Notes: generated by a model not told the origin, from the sequence alone. DNA of 64,000 nucleotides from Hordeum vulgare subsp. vulgare (GCF_904849725.1 NC_058519.1:532650316-532714315), one strand, 5' to 3'. Shown: positions 37,331 through 49,037, numbered from the stretch's first letter. Numbers and translations: made by a program.

Positions 37331-38430
37331 TTCGTCAATGATTGGACGGAGCTTCAGGCTCCGGAAGATCGGCCTGACCTTACCTATTGGACTATTTATT
37401 TTGATGGGTCCAGGCAGTTGGAGGGCTCGGGGGCAGGTGTGGTGTTGATATCCCCTCAAGGAGATAAGTTCTGCTACGTCCTCCGGCTCATGTTCCCTTG
37501 TACAAATAATGCAGCAGAGTATGAAGCTCTGCTTCACGGTTTGCGACTAGCAAAAGAGATGAATCTAACCCGAGTCAGATGTTTTGGGGACTCAGATCTG
37601 GTGGCGCAACAGGTTTCGGGCACCTCGGACTCTCGAGATCCTATGATGGCGGCTTACAGGCGAGCCGTATCTGACGTGGCGGGCTATTTTCATGGGTACC
37701 AGGTTGATCATGTTGATCGGCGACTCAACAAAGCAGCCGATGCCCTCTCGCGACTCGGCTCACAGAGAAAACCGGTCCCTCCTAATGTCTTCTTGGATGT
37801 CCTGCATAAACCGTCCATTACTGTACCCACGAAGGAGGAATTGGCGATACCAGATCCCGAGTCTCAGCTTGTGGCGGCTCTTCATATCGCTCCGAATTGG
37901 GCTCTTCCTTATCTAGCTTATCTTGCTCGTGGCGAGTTACCCACTGACGAAGTTTTGGCTCGCCAGATTGTTCGGCGTAGCAAGTCCATGGTCATCATTA
38001 ATGGCGAGCTATATAAACGAAGTGCTTCAGGGGTCTTTCAGCGGTGCGTTTCCTCCGAGGAAGGATGCACAATCCTTAATGACATCCATTCTGGAGACTG
38101 CGGACATCACGTCGGGTCACGTTCTTTGGTATCAAAAGCCTTTCGACACGGTTTCTTCTGGTTGACGGCTCACGCAGATGCAGAAGATATAGTACGGCGG
38201 TGTGAGGGGTGCCAACGATACGGGAGACAGGCTCATGTGCCGGCTCAAGAATTGAGGATGATCCCCATTACTTGGCCTTTCGCGGTCTGGGGGCTGGACA
38301 TGGTCGGTCCCTTTAAGATGCCCTCCAACAAGAAAACTCACTTATTGGTGGCGGTTGATAAATGGATTGAGGCAGAGCCTGTTGGGACTTGCGATGCGGA
38401 GACTGCGGTAAAATTTCTGAAGAAGCTGAT
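37331..38430 (+). pseudogene. Tat second (archaeal-type) RNase H and integrase N-terminus
   Basis: This open segment contains a second RNase H: YWTIYFDGSRQLEGSGAGVV (first aspartate), CTNNAAEYEALLHGLRLAKE (glutamate) and VRCFGDSDLVAQQV (second aspartate), then the KAADALSRL helix. A second, archaeal-type RNase H behind the original one is established as a feature of Tat-lineage elements. The integrase zinc finger follows with the histidines in GDCGHHVGS and cysteines in RRCEGCQRYG (about 38090-38230), and the first catalytic aspartate in WGLDMVGPF (about 38290). A frameshift at about 38430 breaks the core. Confidence 0.85.
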
Positions 38431-39141
38431 TTTCGTTTTGGATATCCACACAGTATCATCACGGACAATGGTACTAACTTGTCCCAAGGAGCGATGGTGG
38501 ATTTCTGTCGCCGTGAACATATCCGGCTTGATATCTCTGCAGTTGCTCACCCGCAGTCAAATGGTCAGGCCGAGCGGGCGAATCAGGAAGTTTTGCGAGG
38601 GATCAAACCTCGGCTCATCATTCCCCTGGAAAGAACTCCAAGATGTTGGGTGGAGGAGTTACCTTCGGTATTATGGAGCATCCGGACCACCCCGAATCGG
38701 TCTACGGGGTTCACCCCTTTCTTCTTGGTCTATGGTGCAGAGGCCGTCCTCCCTACTGACATAAGGCATGATTCTCTTAGAGTCGCCGCATATGTGGAGC
38801 AAGACAACGAGCTGGCGCGTCAGGACTCTTTGGATGCCTTGGAAGAGGCACGTGACTTAGCAGCGGCTCGTTCGGCGATCTATCAGCAAGATCTGCGGCG
38901 TTATCATAGTCGCCGGGTGAAGAGTCGGACTTTCCAGGAAGGCGATTTGGTGCTTCGACTGATACAAGATCGGGCAGGCATGCACAAGCTTTCGCCCCCT
39001 TGGGAGGGACCTTTCGTTGTCAGCAAGAACCTCCGCAATGGTTCTTACTACTTGATGGATCTTCGGCCTGATCGACCGACTACGGGGGCTGAGTCAACTC
39101 GCCCTTGGAATATTGCCCATTTGCGGCCTTATTACACTTGA
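38431..39141 (+). pseudogene. Tat integrase core and C-terminus
   Basis: Continues the integrase in another frame. The second catalytic aspartate is in IITDNGTNLSQG (about 38452-38490) and the glutamate in HPQSNGQAERANQEVLRG. The conserved FFLVYGAEAVLPTDI block and a basic C-terminal domain (HKLSPPWEGPFVV, SYYLMDL) follow, ending in NIAHLRPYYT. There is no chromodomain, as expected for Tat and unlike the two chromoviruses further right. Confidence 0.85.
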
Positions 39142-39278
39142 GTTCGGCCTTATTACACTTGAGTTCTTAAAACTCCATGCTTTGTAAGTTTTTCAGTTTT
39201 CATTATGGAATAATATAATGTTTCCCTGACTCGGGGGCTTCTTCTTTAAGAAAAAGAGAGAGCAATTTCATGACATCC

Positions 39279-39875
39279 TGTTGCGACCTTATGAGCCGAC
39301 AGAACATGCATTAAGGGTGGGTGCACGAGCTTTCTGACTCGCCTCCCCCTGTCGCCACCTTATGAGCCGACGAAACCTGCATTAAGGGTGGGTGCACGAG
39401 CTTTTTGACTCGCCTCCCCCTGTCGCGACCGTATGAGCCGACGAAACCTGCATTAAGGGTGGGTGCACGAGCTTTCTGACTCGCCTCCCCCTGTCGCGAC
39501 CGTATGAGCCGACGAAACCTGCATTAAGGGTGGGTGCACGAGCTTTCTGACTCGCCTCCCCCTGTCGCGACCGTATGAGCCGACGAAACCTGCATTAAGG
39601 GTGGGTGCACGAGCTTTCTGACTCGCCTCCCCCTGTCGCGACCGTATGAGCCGACGAAACCTGCATTAGGGGTGGGTGCACGAGCTTTTTGACTCGCCTC
39701 CCCCTGTCGCGACCGTATGAGCCGACGAAACCTGCATTAAGGGTGGGTGCACGAGCTTTTCTGACTCGCCTCCTCCTGTCGCGACCGTATGAGCCGACGA
39801 AACTTGCATTAAGGGTGGGTGCACGAGTTTTCTAACTCGCCTCCTCCTGTCGCGACCGTATGAGCCGACAAAATT
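39279..39875 (+). repeat. 71-bp tandem array in Tat 3' region
   Basis: Eight units plus a partial ninth. Units starting TGTCGCGACCGTATGAGCC (or close variants) begin at 39279, 39350, 39421, 39492, 39563, 39634, 39705, 39777 and 39848. The period is 71 bp with one 72-bp unit. The central units are nearly identical and the outer ones more diverged, the usual sign of unequal exchange. It begins 137 bp after the integrase stop. Confidence 0.95.
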
Positions 39876-40133
39876 ACTCGTGTTATGATTTGACCATGGA
39901 GATTTTTATCCTCACTGCTTATTCGTTGAAACTGTTTGTAGTTCTTTTATTTTCACAGGTAATGTGCTCAAGGTTTTCATCCTTGGCGGATTGAGCATTT
40001 CAGTCGATTCTCATAAGGATTAACAAAATATTTTAAACCGCCTCAAAAGCGGTATAAGGGTTTTTTGGCAGAAGATGTCATCAAAAGATAGTACTGACTA
40101 TTACATGGCTCTTGGGCCAAATTCAAGGAAAAT

Positions 40134-43100
40134 CTATTCCGCTAAGTCTTGGCGTGAGCTCTGACCAGCTTTGATTTGTAAATCGCCCAAGACCCAATTG
40201 CATCTGGACAAAGAGGCAAAATCGTCTTCATCGGTCAAGATTGATGCCACGTCTGTTTCCCAGTCGAAGGGATTCTTGGGTCGCCGAGGGATAAGGTTGG
40301 TCACCACGAAGGTTGGCGGGCTGATTTTCTTATTCTTGTCATCATAAGCCGCCTGATATTTTGTCAAGTCAAGGCTGGCGGCGAGTTGAGTCGCGGCCAG
40401 TCGAGAATCCTTGACAACCTTCTGGTAGTCTTCTTCCACGAACTCCGAGCCGTCATCTTTAAGCTGAGGGAAGCCGGCAGCTACTTCTTCCAAATTAATT
40501 TCTGGAGCATACGCCAGGCAGCGACTCAGAGCCGTCAGGACACCCTTCCGGGCGGCTGATCGGGTCAACTCGCCGATCTGGGGAGGCAGTGTGGATAGAT
40601 ATCCAAGCACCTTCTTGATGGAAGTTATGGGCTCCTTTGCACCTATCACAGCTTTGACGGTCAGCACACTGCCTGTGTACAGTTGTTCCTTCAGTGTATA
40701 GATCGCCTTCAGCATCAACACGCTGTCGTCTTGCAAATTGGCGACTCTCGAGCCTGTGATTAAATAACCGGTAAGTTAAACATTAAGGAATTTGCCCAAG
40801 GAAGAGGATAAGATTGGAGAGTTAGGTAAAGCTTACCAAAGATGGCTTGTGTCATGTTGGAAATATGGCGCTTTAAGCCGGATAGCTCCTGCTGCACAGC
40901 TGCCAGCTTTGCTTCTGCTTTTTCGGCTCTCGTCAAAACTGCGCTGTGGTCAGCCTGAGTTCTTTCTAACTCGGCTTTGAGCTTTTCCAGTTCAACCAGA
41001 GCCAACTTATATTTGTCTTCCGACTGAGTTCGGGCATCTTGTTGGTCAGCCAAGTTTTTCCTTAAGTCGCCCAGGGCCAGTTCGGTCTGGGCAAGGCTTT
41101 CCTGTTCAAAATTTAAAACAAAGATAAGTCTCAGAATTATTGCAAGGCAATACCCCTGACACTTGGGGGCTAATGTATAATTTCTCAAGGGAAATTATAC
41201 AGAAATCAAGACCCGGCTCATCATTTTACTGATGACCCGGCCCTTGGGGGTTACTGGACGCGAAGGTTTTAAAAGACCCGGCTCATCATTTCACTGATGA
41301 CCCGGCCCTTGGGGGTTACTGGGAATAATATAGAGTATAAATTTTACCTCGTGCTTGTTATTTAACATCTTCAACAGATTCTTTTCCATCTCGTAACTCG
41401 CTTCCACGCGACTTGCGAAGCCAGAACAGAGCTCTTTAAACTCCAGACCTGCATAGTCAGAAAGTTTCGCCTTGGAAGGCCCAGACTCGGGATTTGATGG
41501 AGAAGGGGATGCTATATGTTTGGAGAGGATTGTCGCTGCCGGCTTGGAGAAACCAAAACCAGTAATGACCACAGCATCTGGGTCATCAGCTGTCGCCATT
41601 ACGACTGGTGATCTAGGGACATCCGTTGATCCTTTGGGCGACTCAGGAGGATTTGCTTGAATTGTCGGCTCGTTTTGACTCCGATCTTCTTGAGTCGGAG
41701 TTGCTTTCCTTGGAGGTTCAGAAGCGGCATTAGGGATTGATCCACTGGTTTTCCTCTTTTTGGCTTGCGCCCTAATAAATGAGATAGGCGTGTTAAAAAA
41801 TTAAAAAGAGTGCTATTCTCAAGGATCAGGACAAGAAACTTACCCCGGGACTCGGATCATTGGTGGAAGGGTCGACATCACTGAGTCGCCAGAAGTAGGG
41901 GGAGAATCCTGTAGAATTTGTACATCGATAATAACAGGCGGGTTATGACTGTGATCCAAAGCAACACGAACAATGGTTGCTCAAATAAAAAAAGGAGGTA
42001 CCTCGCTTGGTTTTCTTTTGTTCGTTGTTGGCAAGCCAGGTGTTAGGTCGCCAGAATGACTTCGCGTTTTCCGTTTCGAGGCGTGCTGCGTTTTCTTCAG
42101 TAAGAAATTTGGGTCCAAATGGGCATTTGGCTGTGAGAAAGGTACTTTTCCACATATTCGCCGGGCCGGCTTAGGTGGAGAAGGAGATGAATCGGAGGAG
42201 AAGGAAATTACCTCGACAGAATCTTCCTGGCTTTCGTTATCTTCATTCTATTATAAGAGGAGTGAAAGATAAATAGAAGTTAAAAGGTAATAGGTGGCGA
42301 GTGAAAAAGAGGACGGATTGGTACCTCGGAGAGTGCGTCGCCAGCTTGAGATTCGTCGACTTCAGATGGCTCGGCCGCAGCCGATTTACCTTTGCCTTTG
42401 TTTTTCTTGGAAGGCGGCTTAGCACTCTTCATGGCTTGTTTCTTAGGTCTCCGAGACCAGAACTTGTCGCCTTTCTGGAAAGGGATGTGGCATGAAGTCA
42501 CAATGACAGTAAAACAGATGGAATGAAAATTGAGGGCGAGTTAGTCTTGGTTACCTTGGGCGCCGGGTTAATGTTGCAGAAGGGTTTAAGGCCGATTTGG
42601 CCACACTTTGCTGTAGGCTCGCCGGTCAGCTTCTTGATGATGGCGACGATGTCTTTTTCTGTTAATGTTGTGTGAAAGTAGCATTGGGGATGATCCAGAG
42701 TACCGTCAAATTCGCACATCAAGCCTTCTCGGCGGCTCAGAGGAAGGATCCGCCATTCGACCCAGCAGCGGATCAGGTCAACCCCGGTGAGACCGTTGTT
42801 AGTCAAGGATCTCAGTTCGGACAGACTTGGGACGAATTCCGACTCTTCTTCCTCGGTGAGCTTGTCAGGGAGCTTGAAGTTGACCGGGAGGCGGCTTGGC
42901 CTGTAGCCTTGAAGTTTGTTCTCGCCGGCAGGGGATGTTTCTTTGCAGTAAAACCAAGATTCACCCCAGCCTTTGGGATGGCTGGGCATATTGAGTGCAG
43001 GAAACGGACTGTCCCTGCGATGCTGGACGTTGACCCCGCCGATTCCAAACTGGGGCCATTGTGGAATTCTGTCTGGCGATTCAAGTGGAAAAAGTACCAA

Positions 43101-43439
43101 AACAGGGGGACGGAAGGCTCGATCCGCAAATAAGCTTCGCAGAGGACTTGGAATTGACTCAGGTTGCTTATGGAATCGGGTCCCAAATCCTGGAGTCGGA
43201 CGTTCATAAAATTCAGGGCGTCTCTAAGGAATTTGGATCCGGGCGGCTTAAAACCCCGTTCTAAGTGTTCCACAAAAACTACTATCTCCCCTTCCTTGGG
43301 GTTGGGTAGGTCTTCTCCTAACTCGGTGCGCCATCCAATGACGTCTTGAGGATCCAAGCAGCCCGCTTTCACGTAATTCGCCAAAACAGCATCATCGACT
43401 TTGGTGGGAAGCCAATCGCTCTTGAAAACGGCACCCATG
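40134..43439 (-). CDS. Antisense multi-exon gene of Tat element (PF04195-like, coiled coil)
   Basis: Opposite to gag-pol. The likely start is ATG at 43439 (MGAVFKSDWLP). By splice-site reading the exons are about 43439-42555, 42474-42325, 42247-42002, 41948-41844, 41771-41348, 41101-40837 and 40753-40134, with GT donors and AG acceptors at each junction (for example donor after NNKHE at 41348, acceptor before ESLAQTELA at 41101). The N-terminal domain matches PF04195: HLERGFKPPGSKFLRD, LGPDSISNL, LCEAYL, and later LTGVDLIRCWVEWRILPL. The middle is lysine-rich and acidic (KKNKGKGKSAAAEP). The exon at 41101-40837 is a strong heptad-type coiled coil (LGDLRKNLADQQDARTQSED). The C-terminal exon ends in a TAG at 40134. 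One frameshift near 43055 breaks the PF04195 domain. The function is unknown; antisense ORFs are known from some Tat elements. Confidence 0.7.
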
Positions 43440-44330
43440 CTACAAATAGGCAAGAAAATGGTATTACATGTCTCGAACATTACTATGTGAGTCGGGACTA
43501 GCTTCTGCTTAACCCGCCGGATTGGGAGGCCGGGTTGGGCTGATGTGGCGACCTACCGGAGCAGGGCTATTATCAGAAGCGACGCTACTGTGGGTGCTAA
43601 AATTTATTCTTTCCGAAACACTAAGGGAAGGACGAGGTTTCCAAACAGCTTTTTGCAAATAGTGAAAGAGGAATGGATCTATTCAACAGATATAAAAGCT
43701 TACGGACATGGCTAAAACATGAACGATGTGCGATCAGGATGGTGCCTCGTGTTTGAAAAGACTAGTCTATTTAGAAGATTTGCAAGGTCACAGATGGATA
43801 GGATTGTTCGAAGCACTAGGTGCCCTAATGGCGCTCGGACTAATCAGTTCAACAGTTAAGATGGTGACGAGCATAGAGCTTCGGAGCTATGGCAATGGCG
43901 GCGGCAAGAACAAGAACTAAATCTACCCTTAAAAAAGGGGAAACAGTGGCCTAACCTGAAGATCTTGGTCGAAGAAGATCGGTGATGGTGGAGGCTGTTG
44001 GAGAATGAGGGGACCCTCGGCGGCGATGGAGCCTGGCGACGGCGACGACGTGCGGGCGGCGCTGGAGCTCCTCGAACGGCGTCGGAGCTCTTCAAACGGC
44101 AGCGGCTTGCGGGCGGCGCCGAAGCTCTTCGAACGGCAACGGCTTGCGGGAGGCGCCGAAGCTCCTCGAACGGCAACGGCCTGCGGGCAGCACTGGAGTT
44201 CTTCGGACGGGGGTGGAGCTTGCGGCTGGTGGCGAAGCCTTCGGGATGCGGAGCATTTTCTTCTCGCTGAGATGATGGTGGAGGTATTGACGGGACTGGT
44301 AGGTGGCCGGTGTCAGCCCTGTCCCTTCCG
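43440..44330 (-). other. Probable leader of the antisense gene
   Basis: Between the antisense start codon and its candidate TATA box. It contains a GC-rich part with 37-bp repeats (44066-44215) and an AG acceptor-like sequence (TTTGTAG) immediately before the ATG, so an intron in the leader is possible. The open frames here (for example 43856-44176 on the minus strand) look like low-complexity leader, not protein. Confidence 0.4.
44066..44215. repeat. 37-bp imperfect tandem repeats
   Basis: CGGCTTGCGGG and its variants begin at 44103, 44140 and 44177, a 37-bp period with the shared text GAAGCTCTTCGAACGGCAA. The block is GC-rich and lies in the inferred antisense leader. Confidence 0.65.
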
Positions 44331-44341
44331 CCTATTTATCA
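44331..44341 (-). promoter_or_regulatory. Candidate TATA box for antisense gene
   Basis: On the minus strand the text reads TGATAAATAGGCG, a plausible TATA element about 0.9 kb upstream of the antisense ATG and 300 bp inside the 3' LTR. Motif only; there is no transcript evidence. Confidence 0.4.
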
Positions 44342-44632
44342 GGACGGGCGCGGGGATCGAGGCGCTATGAGCGGGAACCGTCGAGGAAGGAAAGATTCGC
44401 CATGATGGCGCCCGAAAATTTTGGGATAATGACGCACTAAAAGATCCGTTGGGATTGTGTTGGAGTTCCCGAAAATCGAGGGCTAAGGAAAGTACTGATG
44501 GGAAATGCGTTGGCGGCTCAGAGACTTTTGCCGGTACCAGTTGGCGAGTTAAGATTTCTGGTGTACGGAGGAACACAGAGGAGTGAATCGCCTTCGACTA
44601 AAATGGAAGCATTGGCGTGAAGATTCAAGTCA

Positions 44633-44645
44633 ATTTGGGGCCTAA
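44633..44645 (+). promoter_or_regulatory. Polypurine tract of Tat element
   Basis: TTTGGGGCCTAA directly precedes the 3' LTR start (TGTTGGGG, 44646). The equivalent tract in the 12600 element is TTCGGGGGCTAA. Confidence 0.7.
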
Positions 44646-45133
44646 TGTTGGGGATATTGCCTGTTAAAGTGACCCGCCGAATACGGGCCGGGTTACTGTT
44701 AAGGCGATTCATCCTTTAAGGCTAGTTGGGCCTCAGCCTGGGCGGTTCAAAGTCGCAGGATGGTTATGATTTATGGAAGGACTCTAGGTTTTGCGAGACG
44801 GCGACTTAGAGACCGCGGTGGTCACGATTTGTAAAAAGGAAGGGACTCTTGTAAACCCTAAGGCTTCGACCTATATATAAAGGCGAGTCTGGAGGGGGAG
44901 AGGCAGGTTAGAAATCATCGAGTGCTAGGTTTAGGCGAGTTACGCCTTCCTTGTAATCGAATCCACATCAATACACACAAAGCAGGACGTAGGCTATTAC
45001 CTCTTCTCGAGGGGCCGAACCTGGGTAAATCGCCGTGTCTCTCCCGCTTAACCCTTTTGAGTCGCCACCAAGGTGTGATGGCTCCAGTACTAAGTCCTTT
45101 CACGAGGACATCTGCCGTGACAAAACCACGACA
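44646..45133 (+). mobile_element. 3' LTR of Tat element
   Basis: 488 bp, same ends as the 5' LTR and the same TATA (CTATATATAAAGG near 44872). It is followed immediately by the CTTGT duplication. Confidence 0.9.
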
Positions 45134-45875
45134 CTTGTGCATCGGGATTCCGGTGATCCTTTCTGTAATCTCAGAGTTTAGGTTTTCCACTAGGGAATCC
45201 GACAAGATCGCGAGCTTCGTGATTGAGGATTTCTATGCGGCTTGTGGTAATTTGTGATGGACTAGTTGGAGCACCCCTGCAGGGTTAAATCTTTTCGGAA
45301 AGCCGTGCCCGCGGTTATGTGGCAACGTGGAAACTTTGTTTAACACTTGTTCTAGATAACTTGAAGTTAACTTAATTAAAACTTGCCAACTGTGTGTGTA
45401 AGCGTGACTGTCTCTTTCGTGAGTTCCTTCTCCGATTGAGGACACGGTGGGGTTATGTCTGACGTAGGTAGGTGTTCAGGATCATTTATTTGATCAACAG
45501 TAGTTCATGTCCGCTATGCGTAGATCTTCCCCCTCTTATTTCTTGTACTCGTAAGTGTAGCCACCAAATATATGCTTAGCCGCTGCTCCAACCTCACCAC
45601 TTAACGATACCTTACCCATTAAGCTTTGCTAGTCTTGATACCATTGGAAATGAGATTGCCGAGTCCCCTGTGGCTCACAGATTACTACAACCCCAGTTGT
45701 AGGTACAGGTAAAGGTTACTTGACGCGAGCGCGTTGATTGCTCATTTGGAGTTGCTTCTTCTTCTTCTTCATCGATCTAGGATGGGTTCCAGGCCGGCAG
45801 CCTGGGATAGCAAGGATGGACGTCGTTCTTCTTTTCTCGTATGTTTTCGTCCGTAGTCGGACCCTGCTCTTATTC
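45134..45875 (+). mobile_element. Family T long LTR, copy 2 (right part)
   Basis: Resumes the LTR interrupted at 33023: joining across the Tat element restores GATATCTTGTGCATCGG, which matches GATATATCTTGCGTATAGG in copy 1 (3741-3760). It continues to 45875, where the LTR of the minus-strand chromovirus begins. Compared with copy 1 it lacks the last several hundred bases, which should lie beyond the window. Confidence 0.75.
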
Positions 45876-48800
45876 TGTCGGGACCCCGATCCTAAGCCAT
45901 AGGAATCCAGTCTGTAACACATCGCATCCCTTTGTGGTCTCACGCACGGTTAACTCCACGGCTGCAGCCTTACCTTAGCCGGGACCGTTTGCGTCTTTTG
46001 ACTCACGTATGCGATAGTGTCGCTAGCAATCCAATGTCAAAGAACCCGGATCGACATGTCTAGTCATAAACCAAAGTGGCAGTACCGCACAAGGACACAC
46101 ATACATGACCCAACAAAGCAGGTGTCGGTCATCGGCGAATGTAGACGAGTCGTAGCAAGCTCCAAGGACTCCATTACATCGCGTGACATTTCCCCAAAGG
46201 GGACAGACGCAGCAGCTAAGAAGGACACATGCCGGTCAACCAATGTGTCCGGAGCAGTAGCGAACTACCAAGGCTCGTTGGATGACAAAGGGGCATTTCC
46301 TTGTAAGGAGTGCTACTAAAGTTCACGACTAGGTAATCGAACCCCATACATATCAAGTACGACACACGTACGCATGGCATACCGATATGTATAGATACAT
46401 CGATGGCATCACAACATAACCATAAACATACAACCTTTATTTAAGAGGCTCGGAAGAGCCACACACATAATATTACACATTAAGGGTATCACGACCCATA
46501 ATAGCAGTCATACAAATACAAGCTAGCGGAAGAGTTATAAACTGTCTGGGTACAGACAGGGCAACTAGAAGGCACATGCCCTGACTATACTACAGAGCCG
46601 ACGTAGGGCCAGATCGTAGCTGGGACACCAGCTACTCGTCGTCGTGATGTCTATGAAGAACCCTCCATTAGGGTCATTAGCAACCTCTGCAACATTTATT
46701 AAGCAAACATGAGTACGAAGGTACTCAGCAAGACTTTAGGATGACTAACTACTCATGCAAGGTATCAAAAGGTATTGTGGGGTTTCATGCGGGAAGCCAG
46801 CATATGACTCGTGGCTAGACACTTACATTTTTAAATAATTTTGACAACTTGATTTCTCGCACATGAGTCCACTAACACCACAACAATACACTATCGTTGA
46901 ATCATTCCGTCGCCGTACGGAAATGCCGTCCATGACACTCACGTTGATCTTGGCAATTTAATGAGTAGTCGTTGAAGTTATCTATGAACAACATATGTCT
47001 CCAAGTAGTCCATATCCGCGGACGCGGCTATTCGAATAGATCATAACCCTGCAGGGGTGTACTTCGTCACACACGCTCTCGCCACTTATCGCCATGTGCA
47101 CGTCATGCACCTCGGCAACCTTCAAGCGGAAGCCCAGCGAGGGAGTCGGCCATGACCGTTAACCACACTAGTACCTAGTCCAGGTTTATCGCCTATCTGA
47201 GAGTAACCCGTACGGAAGTCCGGCCGAGGTTTCCGCCACGGCCTCAAACGATGTGCGCAGGGTTCCCAAGCCCACCATCCGGGTGCCACTTGGTACACCG
47301 TGCCACTGCCTACCGCATCACGGCCCACCTCTCAGGTCAGCACCATGCACGGCCTCCAGCATTACTATAAACACTAGAAACTACTTGCAACTCCTGGACC
47401 GAGTACTATGCGATTAATAGGCCGAGCGGGGTCATATTTCAGGGCCCAGCATGTGGTAGTATCTAGTCTTGGATTACATACACGGAACTCAGTTCCTATG
47501 GACGGTTCCAATGAAACAACCCGCCATGTACTCCTACACAGCCTTTCACCGGTACCTTTACCAAAACAAGTTCAACACACAACCTTTGCTCACCAAACAC
47601 ATTCCACAATTCTGTTCATCTCCCAGATGACAGACCATACACAACTCTAAGCATAGCATGCATAGCAGGATAAGGCACATCATAGCTCAAGCAACTACCA
47701 GGTATGCTAGGTTGCAAGGTTCGGCTATTTACTGTGACAAGGTTAAGTCATGCAAAGGAAGTGGGTTCAACTATCATGGCAAAAGCCGTTGAAGCATTTG
47801 ATCTTAAATGCAATAATTAGGTGCAGGAGCAAGAACATGGGAGTTATCGGGATGATCAAAGGGGTTGCTTGCCTTGTTGCTCAGAGGAGGAACGATATCC
47901 GTCAGACGGATATTCGGTGGAATCCGGGGGTGCGGAGCCTACCGAAATGAATGGCAACATTCAATAACAGTCATATGCACTCAAAATGATGCATGAGCAT
48001 GGCATGAGAATGCAAGGTGCTAAGTTATTATTTTCAACATGTATTAGATTTAGAGTTGATTTGAATCGCATTCGAATATCAATTCCAAACGGGGTATTCG
48101 GATACCGTTTTAATTGATTCGACCTGATGCTCAGATCAACTTGATGTTAACATGCATGAAATGTCATGTTATGGTACTGATTTGTAATTGGGACAGTGGT
48201 GATCATCATTCATGATGAAATTTGAATAGTTTTCCAAATTCCATTTAAAAAGTAATTATAAGAATTGAATTATTCCTTATTCCACAATTTAGGGTTCTGT
48301 AACTTTTTCAAACATAGTTGAAAATAGCATAATCACAATCCTTGAATTTTTCTGATACTTTTTCATATATAAATTATTTTCATTGGAGTTACAGATTAAT
48401 TTCTATGATTTTTACAAGTTTTAGCAATTTCCTGAATTAGTTTTATACTGGAAATTCTATTTATTGCATCAGACTGACGTCAGCAGGTCAGCCGACCTGT
48501 TCAGGTCACACCTGACAGGGGGCCCCCACTGGTCAGCCTCTCTGGGACTAATCCCGCGCTGACCAGTCCTAACTGAGGTTTGACTTGGCCTTGGGCCCAC
48601 TTGTCAGCGAGTGATTAAGCCCTGAGCTGTTGGGTTAGCTTTGCCACGTCGACCCCCACCGGAGGGTGGTCGCCGGCGACCTGGCCCGCGGCGGAGGGCT
48701 CGCCGGAGGCGACCTAAACGGCGCTGCACAGCACCAAAACGCACGCGGTTTGCAGCTACTGCACGCTGGCGAAGTGGCCGATCTGGCAGGAGCATCAGGG

Positions 48801-49037
48801 GAGGCTAGGGTCACCGGAAAAGGCGCCGGCGACAAGCCGGGGCGGCGGCTGAAGCTCTGCCTTCTATGAGAGACGTCTCTAGGGCACGGGGAGAGGTCCG
48901 GCGGCCGGAGGTGGAAGACGACGGCGTTGGGGGCGATGCAGAGCTTGGGGTGGCTTCGGCTTCTGCAGAGATGACCAGGGCGACGACGCGGAGCTAACAG
49001 ACTACTAGGAGGCGGGATCCCATGGCTAGAGGTGCTG
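45876..49037 (-). mobile_element. 3' LTR of minus-strand chromovirus (left part)
   Basis: Begins TGTCGGGACCCCGATCC, the reverse complement of the LTR end seen at 21682-21697. It runs as the reverse complement of the 17599 family: the block around 47130-47390 mirrors 20160-20400. No PBS complement lies to the left, so this is the 3' LTR with the interior to the right. It is interrupted at 49038 by the Tekay-like complex and resumes at 61438. Confidence 0.85.

Larger units (their letters stand above)
33024..45133 (+). mobile_element. Complete Tat-lineage Ty3/gypsy retrotransposon (TSD CTTGT)
   Basis: A 12,110-bp element inserted in the family T LTR, with identical CTTGT at 33019-33023 and 45134-45138. 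The LTRs are 488 bp each and differ at five positions by eye (about 1%). Order: LTR, PBS, gag-protease, RT-RNase H, second RNase H, integrase, a 71-bp tandem array, an antisense multi-exon gene, PPT, LTR. The layout (no chromodomain, extra RNase H, long 3' region with antisense ORF and tandem repeats) is that of the Tat lineage (Grande, RIRE2, Retand, Ogre relatives). Gag carries a deletion and pol carries stops and frameshifts, so it is not autonomous. Stretches 39142-39278 and 39876-40133 are noncoding 3' region. Confidence 0.9.

Noticed and set aside
39279..39875. CRISPR-like array
   Set aside because: The 71-bp units are continuous without unique spacers and lie inside a plant retrotransposon: a simple tandem repeat.
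46017..46319. 100-codon plus-strand frame
   Set aside because: Lies in the reverse-complement LTR. The corresponding region of the 17599 LTR (21356-21598) is not conserved in frame.
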